A DNA stretch of 64,000 nucleotides from Pseudoduganella violacea (GTDB lineage Bacteria; Pseudomonadota; Gammaproteobacteria; Burkholderiales; Burkholderiaceae_D). This document shows positions 9,461 through 17,364 of this stretch, in pieces (position 1 is the stretch's first letter; each line of letters starts with the position of its first letter). The notes under the pieces were generated by a model that searched no databases, was not told where the DNA came from, and saw only the letters and a program-made list of their open reading frames with translations. Position numbers and translations under genes: made by a program. Where the stretch lies: the NCBI RefSeq assembly GCF_014191875.1, contig NZ_JACHXD010000018.1, forward strand, positions 44,777 to 108,776, read 5' to 3'.

Positions 9461-9712
9461 TTACATCCGCGGACGGCGCACGGGCAGGTTGGGCGTGGTG
9501 ATTTGCACCACAGGTTTGCTGTCGGCGCCGGCGGCGACGATGGCTAATCCATCATTGGATTGATCAATCACCCATTTATAGACGGCGATAGCCTCGCGGC
9601 CAATGTCGTTGGCGGATAAGCGCGTTCCCGGCGGATTGTCATTAATCTTGTTCAGTTTGTCATTGATTGAATCGATCACCGACTGAGGAATGTCCAGACG
9701 TATTTCAGGCAT
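9461..9712 (-). CDS. Small ribbon-helix-helix-like protein, first gene of the operon
   Basis: An 83-residue protein. It begins with a beta-strand-like MPEIRLDIP, then helix VIDSINDKLNKI, then SANDIGREAIAVYKWVIDQ, and a tail GLAIVAAGADSKPVVQITTP. This order resembles a CopG/MetJ ribbon-helix-helix fold, so DNA binding or an antitoxin-like adaptor role is possible but not shown. A very good ribosome site (GGAGGTG) lies 4-5 bp before the ATG. It starts the three-gene minus-strand unit that continues into the two-TM and OmpA-like genes. Confidence 0.68.
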   Translation of the reverse strand: MPEIRLDIPQSVIDSINDKLNKINDNPPGTRLSANDIGREAIAVYKWVIDQSNDGLAIVAAGADSKPVVQITTPNLPVRRPRM

Positions 9713-9803
9713 GATTCACCTCCCTGGCATAGGGTTCCATATATTGTCCAATGCTACTCCGCTTTTTATCCATGCTCAAGCAAGGAAGGCGCGCGCGTGC
9801 AAA

Positions 9804-9841
9804 GAAAAAGCCGTTGACTCTGCTTGAGAATCAACGGCTTT
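9804..9841 (-). terminator. Terminator of the initiator tRNA gene
   Basis: AAAGCCGTTGA and TCAACGGCTTT form a perfect 11-bp stem (9831-9841 / 9807-9817, minus strand) followed by a T tract (9805-9809). It sits 9 bp past the tRNA 3' end. Confidence 0.9.
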
Positions 9842-9849
9842 CCGGTATC

Positions 9850-9926
9850 TGGTTGCGGGGACAGGATTTGAACCTGTGACCTTCGGGTTATGAGCCCGAC
9901 GAGCTGCCAGACTGCTCCACCCCGCG
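9850..9926 (-). tRNA. Initiator tRNA-fMet (CAT)
   Basis: A 77-nt cloverleaf with encoded CCA. The anticodon loop reads CTCATAA with three G-C pairs in the anticodon stem (CGGG/CCCG), and the acceptor stem begins with C facing A at position 72. These are the two hallmarks of initiator rather than elongator tRNA-Met. The T-loop GTTCAAATC is normal. Confidence 0.95.
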
Positions 9927-9938
9927 TCTGAGGCAAGA

Positions 9939-9967
9939 ATTATATACGGCCTCGCCGCATTGCGCAA
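9939..9967 (-). promoter_or_regulatory. Sigma-70 promoter of tRNA-fMet
   Basis: On the minus strand, TTGCGC (9967-9962), a 17-bp spacer and a perfect TATAAT (9944-9939) end 12 bp before the tRNA. Confidence 0.75.
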
Positions 9968-9976
9968 GGCTCGTTT

Positions 9977-11137
9977 TTAGTTGGCGGCTTGCAAACGCCA
10001 CAGCGAAGTGACTTCGGCGCTGCGCGCGGCGTGCAGCGGATCGCTGGCGTCGCTGGCGCGCGGATGCATGGGGCGCACGTCGTGGCGGTCCGCAACCTGC
10101 AAGCCGGCGGCGGCGATCCACTCCAGCAGTTGCTCGCGTGGACGCAGACCGAGGTGCTCGGCCAGATCCGACAGAATCAGCCAGCCTTCGCCGCCCGGTG
10201 CCAGATGCGCGGCCAGGCCGTCGAGGAAGCCGCGCAGCATGCGGCTGTCCGGGTCGTATACCGCGTATTCGATGGAAGAGCTGGGGCGGGCCGGCACCCA
10301 AGGTGGATTGCAGACTACCAGCTGCGCCTGACCGGGCGGGAACAGGTCGGCTTCCATCAGCTCGACCTTATCCTGCAAATCCAGGCGCGCCAGGTTTTCG
10401 CGCGCGCAGCTCAGGGCGCGGCGGTCCTGGTCGGTGGCGACCACGCGGGCGATGCCGCGCCGCGCCAGCACGGCCGACAGAACGCCGGTGCCGACGCCGA
10501 TGTCGAAAGCGGTTTCGGTCTTCTTCGGCAGCGGCACGTTGGCCACCAGTTGTACATACTCGCCGCGCACCGGCGAGAACACGCCGTAATGCGGATGGAT
10601 GCGCGCGCCCAGCACTGGAATCTCGACGCCGCTCTTGCGCCACTCGTGCGCGCCGATCAGGCCGAGCAGCTCGCGCAGCGAGGCAACGAAAGGCTCGCTA
10701 CCGCGTCCATACGCTTCATTGCAGGCCTGCTTCACATCCGGCGCGCGGCGCAGAGGAATGCTGTAGTCGGCCTCGAAGGGGATCAGCAGCATGGCCAGGG
10801 TGCGGGCGCGCTGCGATTGCGCCTGGCGGTGCAGGTGGAAGGCTTCGGTCGGCGAAGCGGCGGCCTTGGGCGCCTTCTTCTTGCCCTTGCCGTGCTTATG
10901 GTCGGCGCGCCGCGCCAGCGCCTGCAGCAACTGGCGCGCATTCTGGAAATCGCCGCGCCACAGCAGGGCCGTGCCTTCGCAAGCCAGGCGGTAGGCCGTG
11001 TCGGCATTGGTGGTGTCGTCGGCGACCTGCACGCGCTTGGGCGGCGGCATGCCGCTTTCCGAGTGCCAGCGCGCCGAACGCTCCTCGCCGTTTTCGGTCC
11101 AGTGGATGAGCTGTGGCGTGCTGCTGTCGGTCTGCAT
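9977..11137 (-). CDS. Class I SAM-dependent methyltransferase (HemK/RsmC-like)
   Basis: A 386-residue protein. The C-terminal half is a Rossmann methyltransferase: motif I AFDIGVGTGVLSAVLA (about 200-215), an acidic ribose-binding residue in VVATDQDRRAL, and NPPWVP (about 270-275), the (N/D)PP(Y/W) motif of amino-methylating enzymes acting on adenine, guanine or glutamine. The N-terminal 180 residues contain a Lys/Ala-rich insert (HKHGKGKKKAPKAAA) and a helical region of unknown role. By motif it could modify rRNA, DNA or a protein; the substrate is not deducible. It stands between tRNA-fMet and an unknown gene, both on the same strand. Confidence 0.8.
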   Translation of the reverse strand: MQTDSSTPQLIHWTENGEERSARWHSESGMPPPKRVQVADDTTNADTAYRLACEGTALLWRGDFQNARQLLQALARRADHKHGKGKKKAPKAAASPTEAFHLHRQAQSQRARTLAMLLIPFEADYSIPLRRAPDVKQACNEAYGRGSEPFVASLRELLGLIGAHEWRKSGVEIPVLGARIHPHYGVFSPVRGEYVQLVANVPLPKKTETAFDIGVGTGVLSAVLARRGIARVVATDQDRRALSCARENLARLDLQDKVELMEADLFPPGQAQLVVCNPPWVPARPSSSIEYAVYDPDSRMLRGFLDGLAAHLAPGGEGWLILSDLAEHLGLRPREQLLEWIAAAGLQVADRHDVRPMHPRASDASDPLHAARSAEVTSLWRLQAAN

Positions 11138-11169
11138 ATCGGTTCGCGCGTATCAAGAGAGTAAACGGC

Positions 11170-11198
11170 GAAACCGCCTGCACGGGACAGGCGGTTTC
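11170..11198 (-). terminator. Hairpin after the gene ending at 11242
   Basis: GAAACCGCCTG (11170-11180) and CAGGCGGTTTC (11188-11198) form a perfect 11-bp stem with a 7-nt loop. On the minus strand it follows the unknown gene and precedes the methyltransferase. The T run is weak, so termination may be partial. Confidence 0.55.
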
Positions 11199-11241
11199 GT
11201 GTGAAGCGCTAATTATACGTGCTGCGGGACCGGAAGCTGGC

Positions 11242-12156
11242 TTAGTTCAGGACTTGCGGCGACTTGACGTCCTCGCTAGTATCGCTGGCGCGCTTGCTGG
11301 AGGTGTCGGCTACGGCGGGCGTCGCGGTGCTGGCGGCAGCGGCTTTTTCCGGCGCCGCATCCGTGCCTGGCGCGGGCGGCGTGGTGGAGATGATCGGCTC
11401 CGGCTTCTGCGTGGCGCGTTGTGGCTGCGCCGGCTTGGTCGGCGGCGAGTAGGTGTCCAGCACTTCCTTGTTCTTCACCAGGTCGAGCAGGCGCAGGGAC
11501 AGGGTGCCGAGTTTTTCCTCGGGCTTGCCCTCGGCGCTGACGTCGGCCTTGAGCGGTTTTTCCATCAGTTTGAACAGGTCGGCCAGGCTGCCGGGGAAGT
11601 CGATGTCCGGGAACTCGATGGTCGGCAGCGGCATGGCCGGGTTCTGGTCGGCGCCATCCTGGCGCCGTGCCGGCACGCTGCTGCTGCGCGCGGCGCTGGC
11701 TTCCAGCTTGGCCTCGTACTGGACTTCGATCTCGAAATCGAATTTGCGGCCGTCGGCGGTGGTGATGGTGCCTTTGCCGATGAAGTGCGAATTTTCGTTC
11801 AGGCTGAACGCGGCGGCGTCGCTGACGCCGTCCGGGCCTTCGCTGTGCTGGATGCCGGCGGCAAACGAAGAGTTCACCTCCAGGCTGACCGCGTCATACG
11901 AGATGGTGGCGCCTTTCAGCGCGTCGCCAAATAAATCCTTGGCAAACTTGCCGAAAAAGTCCTGCGCCATATCCAGGGTGGCCTTGCCGAGCTTATCGAC
12001 CCGCTTATCGAGGTCGATGCCCTTGCCGGGAACCACGGCATTGCTGTTCGCTTCCGCTACGCCGTTTTGTGCGCGCGTGCCTTTTGCCTCGGCCTTGGGC
12101 GAGGCATTGCTGAGAGTCTGGTACTGGCGTGGGCCAATAGGAGAGAGCGAGGACAT
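11242..12156 (-). CDS. Hypothetical protein with a central conserved region and disordered tail
   Basis: A 304-residue protein I cannot name with certainty. Residues about 45-160 look folded: LDMAQDFFGKFAKDLFGDALKGA, then AVSLEVNSSFAAGIQ, SLNENSHFIGKGTITTADGRKF and FEIEVQYEAKLE suggest a helix followed by beta strands. The last 70 residues are Pro/Ala/Ser/Thr-rich and probably disordered. No signal peptide or TM segment is seen. The ATG at 12156 is preferred over a TTG four codons upstream; neither has a clear ribosome site. Neighbours on the same strand are a small Cys-rich protein and an SprA-type putative metalloprotease, also of unknown role. Confidence 0.65.
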   Translation of the reverse strand: MSSLSPIGPRQYQTLSNASPKAEAKGTRAQNGVAEANSNAVVPGKGIDLDKRVDKLGKATLDMAQDFFGKFAKDLFGDALKGATISYDAVSLEVNSSFAAGIQHSEGPDGVSDAAAFSLNENSHFIGKGTITTADGRKFDFEIEVQYEAKLEASAARSSSVPARRQDGADQNPAMPLPTIEFPDIDFPGSLADLFKLMEKPLKADVSAEGKPEEKLGTLSLRLLDLVKNKEVLDTYSPPTKPAQPQRATQKPEPIISTTPPAPGTDAAPEKAAAASTATPAVADTSSKRASDTSEDVKSPQVLN

Positions 12157-12231
12157 GATGGCAACCAAAAGGTGAGTAGGGTTATATCCTACAACGGCAG
12201 TTACAGCGATTTCTTTAGTTTTAGTTCGGTG

Positions 12232-12441
12232 TTAGTGATGGTGCGTCCACAAACCGTTCGAGGCCAGATAGGATTGCACGGCGTCGGCTTGGCCGATGGC
12301 GTGCAGTTTCACTTCGCCGCAGCTGCAAACGCCCGAGTAAGGCGTGATGTGGGAGCAGGCGGAGACTTTTTGCATGGAAACTTTTACGGCCTTCGCGCAT
12401 TTCGCGCATTTGAAGGTCAGGGTGCGTGGTGCTTTCAACAT
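12232..12441 (-). CDS. Small Cys-rich (zinc-ribbon-like) protein
   Basis: A 69-residue protein with cysteines at 12, 15, 29, 39 and 41 and a His at 31. The FKCAKCAK knuckle near the N-terminus and CSCGE near the middle resemble a zinc ribbon, so it may bind Zn and a nucleic acid or protein partner. No family is recognised. The basic composition of the first 30 residues supports a soluble nucleic-acid-proximal protein, which is inference. A shifted frame (12221-12463) gives a longer but Cys-free translation and is rejected. Confidence 0.6.
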   Translation of the reverse strand: MLKAPRTLTFKCAKCAKAVKVSMQKVSACSHITPYSGVCSCGEVKLHAIGQADAVQSYLASNGLWTHHH

Positions 12442-12476
12442 GATTGCTTTGGCGTGAGGACAAAAGCGAGATTTTA

Positions 12477-13079
12477 TCAGGCGTAGACGTTGATTACCGG
12501 TTGTTGCGCAGGGGCGGCGTTGTAGGCGCGCTGCACGGCGCTTTGTTGGGCGTCCTGGGCCTGCGCCGCCGCGCCTTGTTGCGCCCCGTCCGGATTACTC
12601 TGCTGCGCCGTCAGCTCCTGGCTGGCCTGCTGCGCCATCTGCTGGGCGCGCGCGGCGATGGCGCGGTCCGGCCCGGAGGGATCGGCCGGCGCCAGGGCGG
12701 CGGCCTGGATGGTGCGCGCCCGCTCCAGCGTCTCCTGCGGCGTGCGGCCGGGCGAGGTGTCGATATTCACCTCGCCGCCGATGGCGTAATTGATGCCGTC
12801 CGGCCCGCGCTGATAGGTATATGTGGGACCGGAGGTGGCCAGGCCGCCCGCTGCGGACAGATGGGCCATCTCATGCTGGCGTACCTGCTGGTCGCGCGCT
12901 TTCAACTGGTCGATCTGCTTCAATTGATCGGATGTCAGCTCGGCCTTGGCGCCTTGCTTGGTCTGCGGTTCCTGCGGTTTCTGCGCTTCCTGGGCGCCCT
13001 GCGCTGGCGCGGCGCGCGCCGGTGCCGCGCCGCTGGCGGCGTAGGGATTGACGCTGGCGGCGATGGCGCTGATTGCCAT
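12477..13079 (-). CDS. SprA-related putative metalloprotease
   Basis: A 200-residue protein of the SprA-related (CJM1_0395-type) putative metalloprotease family. The motif RQHEMAHLSAAGG, near residue 68, contains the HExxH zinc-binding helix. It is followed by TYTYQRGPDGINYAIGGEVNIDTSP, of which the GPDGxxYAxGGEV core is typical of the family. Both ends are Ala/Gln/Pro-rich and low-complexity. No signal peptide is seen. Proteolytic activity of this family is not established to my knowledge. The gene lies alone upstream of the small zinc-ribbon gene, with 35 bp between them. Confidence 0.82.
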   Translation of the reverse strand: MAISAIAASVNPYAASGAAPARAAPAQGAQEAQKPQEPQTKQGAKAELTSDQLKQIDQLKARDQQVRQHEMAHLSAAGGLATSGPTYTYQRGPDGINYAIGGEVNIDTSPGRTPQETLERARTIQAAALAPADPSGPDRAIAARAQQMAQQASQELTAQQSNPDGAQQGAAAQAQDAQQSAVQRAYNAAPAQQPVINVYA

Positions 13080-13231
13080 GGTAAGGAAGGCGGCAAATGA
13101 TGGAAAAAGCGGGGCTTACACTCGCTTACATCATAGCAAAAATAGACTGTGGTTTTTCGCGGAAAGCCGTCAACTGAACGCCCTGGCTCGCGTTGTGGGA
13201 GTATCCGTCAGCTCTTCTAAGAGGCCGCGAT

Positions 13232-13387
13232 ATGGACCAAGCCAAGCAACCGAGCAAAGAAGCCGTGCGCCACTGGATGCAAACCAGGGTGGAGGAACGC
13301 CGTCCGCCGCCCGATCCGCAGCAGATCCGGCGCGAGCTTGGCTGGGAGCTGGCACGCCAGGAGCGGCGCGAAACCAGCTACCGCTGA
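13232..13387 (+). CDS. Small hypothetical protein (51 aa)
   Basis: A 51-residue charged, helical protein: MDQAKQPSKEAVRHWMQTR, then PPPDPQQIRRELGWEL and a basic end. The ATG at 13232 is preferred over one at 13193 because AAGAGG lies about 7 bp upstream and the composition changes there. It ends 8 bp before the end of sbcC, which converges on it. No domain is recognised. Reality rests only on codon use and the ribosome site. Confidence 0.5.
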   Translation: MDQAKQPSKEAVRHWMQTRVEERRPPPDPQQIRRELGWELARQERRETSYR

Positions 13388-13394
13388 CGGCCTG

Positions 13395-16300
13395 CTACTG
13401 CACCGTTACCACGCTGCGCCCGTCGGCCGCCGGCTGCACCACGATGCGGCTGGCGATCCTGTCGGTCATCTCCTGCACGTGCGAAATCACGCCGACCTTG
13501 CGGCCCATGGCCTGCAGGCCGTCCAGCGCATCCATCGCCACGCGCAGGGTATCGGCGTCCAGGCTGCCGAAGCCTTCGTCGATGAACAGCGATTCCACCT
13601 TTACCCGGTTGGAAGACAGCGAGGCCAGACCCAAGGCCAGGGCCAGCGACGCCAGGAAGGACTCGCCGCCCGACAGCGAATGCACCGAGCGTAATTCGTC
13701 GCCCATATGCTGGTCGCGCACCAGCAGGCCAAGCGAGGGCTGGGACGGGTTGTTGATGCGTTCCAGCTGGTAGCGCGGCGCCAGGTGGTTGAGGTGGGCA
13801 TTGGCATAGCCCAGCAGGACGTCCAGCGTGAATTGCTGGGCGTAGTTGCGGAACTTCTTGCCGTCGGCCGAGCCGATCAGCTCACTCATGCGCGCCCAGC
13901 GCCGCTCGCTCTCTTCCTGCTTTTCGATATCGCCCATCATGGCTTGCGCGCTGTGGCGGCGCGCATCGTCCTGGGCCAGGCCGATGCGCAGTGCTGTGGC
14001 CTGGTCATGCGCCTGCTTGCGCTCGGCGGCCAGGGCTTCCAGCGCCTGTTGCAGGGCTTCGGCCGTCTGCTCGCCATGCTGGCCGGCGTCCGCCAGGTGG
14101 CGCGCGGTCTGCGCCTGGCGCTCCTGCAGCACGGCGTGGGCGCTGGCCGCCGCCTGTTCCAGCGCCTGCAAGTGCTGGCGCTCGGCCAGGATCTGCTCGG
14201 CCGGATGCGCCAGCAGGGCGCGCAACTGCTCGACGCTGCGCACGGTGTCGCTTGCCTCGCCTTCCGGGTTTTCGTCCACCGCTTCCGCATCAAAGCCCAG
14301 CAGTTCGCGCTGCGTGTCGTCGTCGACGGCGGTGCCGCCGTCACGGCTGGCCGCCTGCGCCTTGCGGAAATCCTGCAGCCATTGTTCCAGGCGCAGCGCG
14401 GCCAGATGCGCCGCGTCGTGCAGGGTGGCCAAACGGCGCTGGGCCTGCACCAGCGCCTCGTCCGAGCGCACGGCAGTTTGCGCGGCCTGCTGGGCGGCTT
14501 CCTGCTGCGCCGCCTGGCTGGCCTTGGCCTTGTCGATGGCCGCCTGCAGGTCGCGCTCCACGTCTTCCACGCGGCGCGCATTCCATAAGGTGGCGCGCTG
14601 GTCCTGCGCCGCCAGCAGGGCCGTTTCGGCGCTGCGGAAGTTTTCCTGCACGGCTTCGGCATCGGCCGCCGCCTTGTGCTGGGCGGTGGACAGGGCTTCC
14701 AGCTCGACTTCCAGCGTGGCCATGGCGGCGGCGCGTTCTTCCAGCGCGCCATGCTGGTTTTGCCATTGGCGGCTTTCGGCCTGGCGTTTTTCGTGGAAGC
14801 GGGCGGGCGCCGCTTTCCACTCGTCCTTCCAGCCCTCGTTGGGCATCTCGCTATCGCTGAAGGCGGCGTCCAGCTCATCGAGCATGCCGCTCAATTGCGT
14901 GGCGATCTCCATGCGCTGCATGTCCAGCGCCTTGTGCTCGGCCAGCAGCTCGGCCAGCACGGTCTGCACCTGGGCCAGGCGGCTTTGCAACTGCGTATGC
15001 TCGGCCGTGGCCTGGTCGCAGGCGCGCTGGGCCTGTTCGCGGGTGGCGGCGGCGCGATGCAGGATCTGCTCCTGCTGCGCGATATGGCGCTGGGCGGCTT
15101 GCAACGCTTCCAGCTGCTGGGCAAACCAGTCGGCGCGCGCCGGGTCCGCCACCTCGTCCAGCGCGAGCGCCAGTAACACCGGTGCGCCATCCTGCCCGGG
15201 TGCCTGCTTGGCGGCCTGCGACAGACTCTCGCGCAGGCCGGCTTCCAGTTCGCACTGGGCCAGCTTCGCCGTGGCGGCCTGCCAGGCTTCGAAGCCGCGG
15301 TCCAGCACCTTGTCCAGCGTGTGCTGCTCAGCGGCGTTGGCGGCCAATTGTTCCAGGCTCGATTGGATGGTATTGCGCTGCACCGCCTGCGCCGCGATAT
15401 TGTGCTGCAGCTTGTCGCGGCAGCCATGCACCTCGCCCTGCAGGCCGGCGAGCATGGCTTGCAGGGCGCCGTCGCTGTGGCGGTAAGGGTGTTCGTGCGC
15501 GCCGCAGACCGGGCAGGGTGTTTCGTCTTCCAGCGTGGCGCGCAGCTTTTCCACGTTTTCGCCGCAAGCCGCTTCCGCCAGTTTCAGCGAGCGCTCGGCC
15601 TGGGCGAAGGCCGCCATCACGGCCGCATGTTCCTGCTGCGCCTGCGCCAGCAATTGCTCGGCCGCGTCGCGCGATTGCTGCAGCCGCGCGTCGAGGGTGT
15701 TCAGTTCCAGCTTGCGCGCCTGTTTGCCGGAGAGTTCCAGCCAGACTTTTTCAGCCCCGGCCAGCGCGTCGCGCCGCCGTTCCAGCTGCTCGCGGTGGCG
15801 GTGCAGCATGTCCGCATCGATCTGGGCGATGGCGCTGAGTGCCTGCTGCCGCTGGGCTTCCAGCGCTTCCAGCCGCGTGGTGGCGGCCTGCAGCTTGCTT
15901 TTGGCCTCGCTTTCCTCTTCGCGGTGGCGCTTGCCGTTTTGCAGCACGGCGGCCTGGGCCTGGCCCAGGCGCTCGGCCTGCGCGTTGACCTGGCCCGATT
16001 GGACCAGCAGCACATCCCAGCGCGGCCAGTCCTGCGCCAGCACGCGCCATTGCTGGTGCTGCTGCAGCCAGAGCTGGCCGGCCTGCTGCGCTTCGGCCAG
16101 GCGGCGCTGCTGCTCCAGCTTGCCGCGTTGCGCCTGCGTGGCCTGGTTCAGGGCCGTTTGCGCCGTATCGTAGGCATGCTTGGCTTGGCGGTAGGCGGGC
16201 AGCATGGCTTCGATGCGCGCGTCCAGCGCCTTGGCCTGGTCCAGCTGCGGCGCGGCGGCGCGCTGCGCCTGCTCGGCCTGGGTCAGTTGCAAGCCCGCTT

Positions 16301-17345
16301 GCTGCATGGCCTGCGCCGCCTTTTGCTGCGCCAGGCGCGCCTGTTCCGCCTCGCGCCCGCAGGCTTCGATGGCGGCCTGGGTGGCGGCGGTTTCGGCGCC
16401 GATGCGCTTGATGTCCTCGTCCAGCGGCCGCGCCGCCTGCACCGCGTCGAGCTGGGCCAGCGCCTGGTGCCGCGGCGCGGCCGCCTCCACCTCATTCACG
16501 CGCTGCTGCCAGGCGGCCAGCGCCTGCTGCTCGCCCTCGCGCAGCTTGTCGGTCTGCTGATGCCAGCGCAACTGGGTTTCCAGCCCGGTCTTGCGCTCGT
16601 CCAGCACGACCAGGGCTTGATCGGCGGCGTTGCGCTGGGTCTCGGTATTGGCCCTTTCCTCGCTGCCCATGGGCTTCTGGTCGGCCAGCCGGTCGAACAG
16701 CTTTTCCAGCGCCAGCTTTTCCAGTTTGGCACGTTCATGCGCGCGGATCGAGATATCGCTATAGACATTACTGCCGGTCAGGGTTTCCAGCAGCGTGCCG
16801 CGCTCGTCGTCGCCGGCCTTGAGGAAGGTGGCGAATTCGTTTTGCGCCAGCAGCACGGCGCGCGTGAACTGCTCGAAACTCAGGCCGATGCGCTTTTCGA
16901 TTTCGGTTTTCACTTCGGTCTTGGTGGCGCCGATGGGTTGCAGGCCGGGCAGCAGGTGCAGGGTCATCGCGGTCGGCTGCAAAGCGCCTTCGACCCGCGT
17001 GCGTGAGCGGCGCACGCTCCAGCGCGCGCGGTAAGGCGCGCCATCGCCGCCGACGAAATCGACTTCGGCATAGCCTTCCGGCGTGCCGCGCCGCAGCAGG
17101 GTGCGCGAGTCCTGCGAGGAAATCGGGTCGCCCACGTCCGGCGTCTTGCCGCTGGCTTTCAGCAGGCGCGGGGTATCGTCGTACAGGGCCAGGCAAAGCG
17201 CGTCGAGCAGGGTGCTCTTGCCCGCGCCGGTGGGACCGCTGATGGCGAACAGGCCGGAGGAGGCGAGCGGCTCCTGCTCGAAGTCGACACTGAATTCGCC
17301 GGCCAGCGAGGCCAGGTTTTTGCCGCCAATTCGGAGAATCTTCAT
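13395..17345 (-). CDS. sbcC: Exonuclease SbcCD, ATPase subunit SbcC
   Basis: A 1316-residue SMC/Rad50-like ATPase, longer than the E. coli protein of about 1050. Together with SbcD it cleaves hairpins and removes protein-blocked DNA ends. Walker A ISGPTGAGKSTLLDAL lies at about 34-49. Two long Ala/Gln/Glu-rich coiled coils flank a zinc hook CPVCGAHEH near 609-617, which dimerises the complex. The C-terminal lobe has the ABC signature HSLSGGESFLASLALALGL and Walker B ESLFIDEGFGSLD. It starts 19 bp after the end of sbcD on the same strand. The extra length sits in the coiled-coil arms. Confidence 0.95.
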   Translation of the reverse strand: MKILRIGGKNLASLAGEFSVDFEQEPLASSGLFAISGPTGAGKSTLLDALCLALYDDTPRLLKASGKTPDVGDPISSQDSRTLLRRGTPEGYAEVDFVGGDGAPYRARWSVRRSRTRVEGALQPTAMTLHLLPGLQPIGATKTEVKTEIEKRIGLSFEQFTRAVLLAQNEFATFLKAGDDERGTLLETLTGSNVYSDISIRAHERAKLEKLALEKLFDRLADQKPMGSEERANTETQRNAADQALVVLDERKTGLETQLRWHQQTDKLREGEQQALAAWQQRVNEVEAAAPRHQALAQLDAVQAARPLDEDIKRIGAETAATQAAIEACGREAEQARLAQQKAAQAMQQAGLQLTQAEQAQRAAAPQLDQAKALDARIEAMLPAYRQAKHAYDTAQTALNQATQAQRGKLEQQRRLAEAQQAGQLWLQQHQQWRVLAQDWPRWDVLLVQSGQVNAQAERLGQAQAAVLQNGKRHREEESEAKSKLQAATTRLEALEAQRQQALSAIAQIDADMLHRHREQLERRRDALAGAEKVWLELSGKQARKLELNTLDARLQQSRDAAEQLLAQAQQEHAAVMAAFAQAERSLKLAEAACGENVEKLRATLEDETPCPVCGAHEHPYRHSDGALQAMLAGLQGEVHGCRDKLQHNIAAQAVQRNTIQSSLEQLAANAAEQHTLDKVLDRGFEAWQAATAKLAQCELEAGLRESLSQAAKQAPGQDGAPVLLALALDEVADPARADWFAQQLEALQAAQRHIAQQEQILHRAAATREQAQRACDQATAEHTQLQSRLAQVQTVLAELLAEHKALDMQRMEIATQLSGMLDELDAAFSDSEMPNEGWKDEWKAAPARFHEKRQAESRQWQNQHGALEERAAAMATLEVELEALSTAQHKAAADAEAVQENFRSAETALLAAQDQRATLWNARRVEDVERDLQAAIDKAKASQAAQQEAAQQAAQTAVRSDEALVQAQRRLATLHDAAHLAALRLEQWLQDFRKAQAASRDGGTAVDDDTQRELLGFDAEAVDENPEGEASDTVRSVEQLRALLAHPAEQILAERQHLQALEQAAASAHAVLQERQAQTARHLADAGQHGEQTAEALQQALEALAAERKQAHDQATALRIGLAQDDARRHSAQAMMGDIEKQEESERRWARMSELIGSADGKKFRNYAQQFTLDVLLGYANAHLNHLAPRYQLERINNPSQPSLGLLVRDQHMGDELRSVHSLSGGESFLASLALALGLASLSSNRVKVESLFIDEGFGSLDADTLRVAMDALDGLQAMGRKVGVISHVQEMTDRIASRIVVQPAADGRSVVTVQ

Positions 17346-17364
17346 CTTGTTCTTATCGCGTGGT

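Noticed and set aside
15321..17006. Long open frames of 546 and 561 codons on the + strand inside sbcC
   Set aside because: They are antisense shadows of the GC-rich, Ala/Gln-coding sbcC frame, with no domain and a composition rich in Arg, Leu and Ala as expected from reverse frames.
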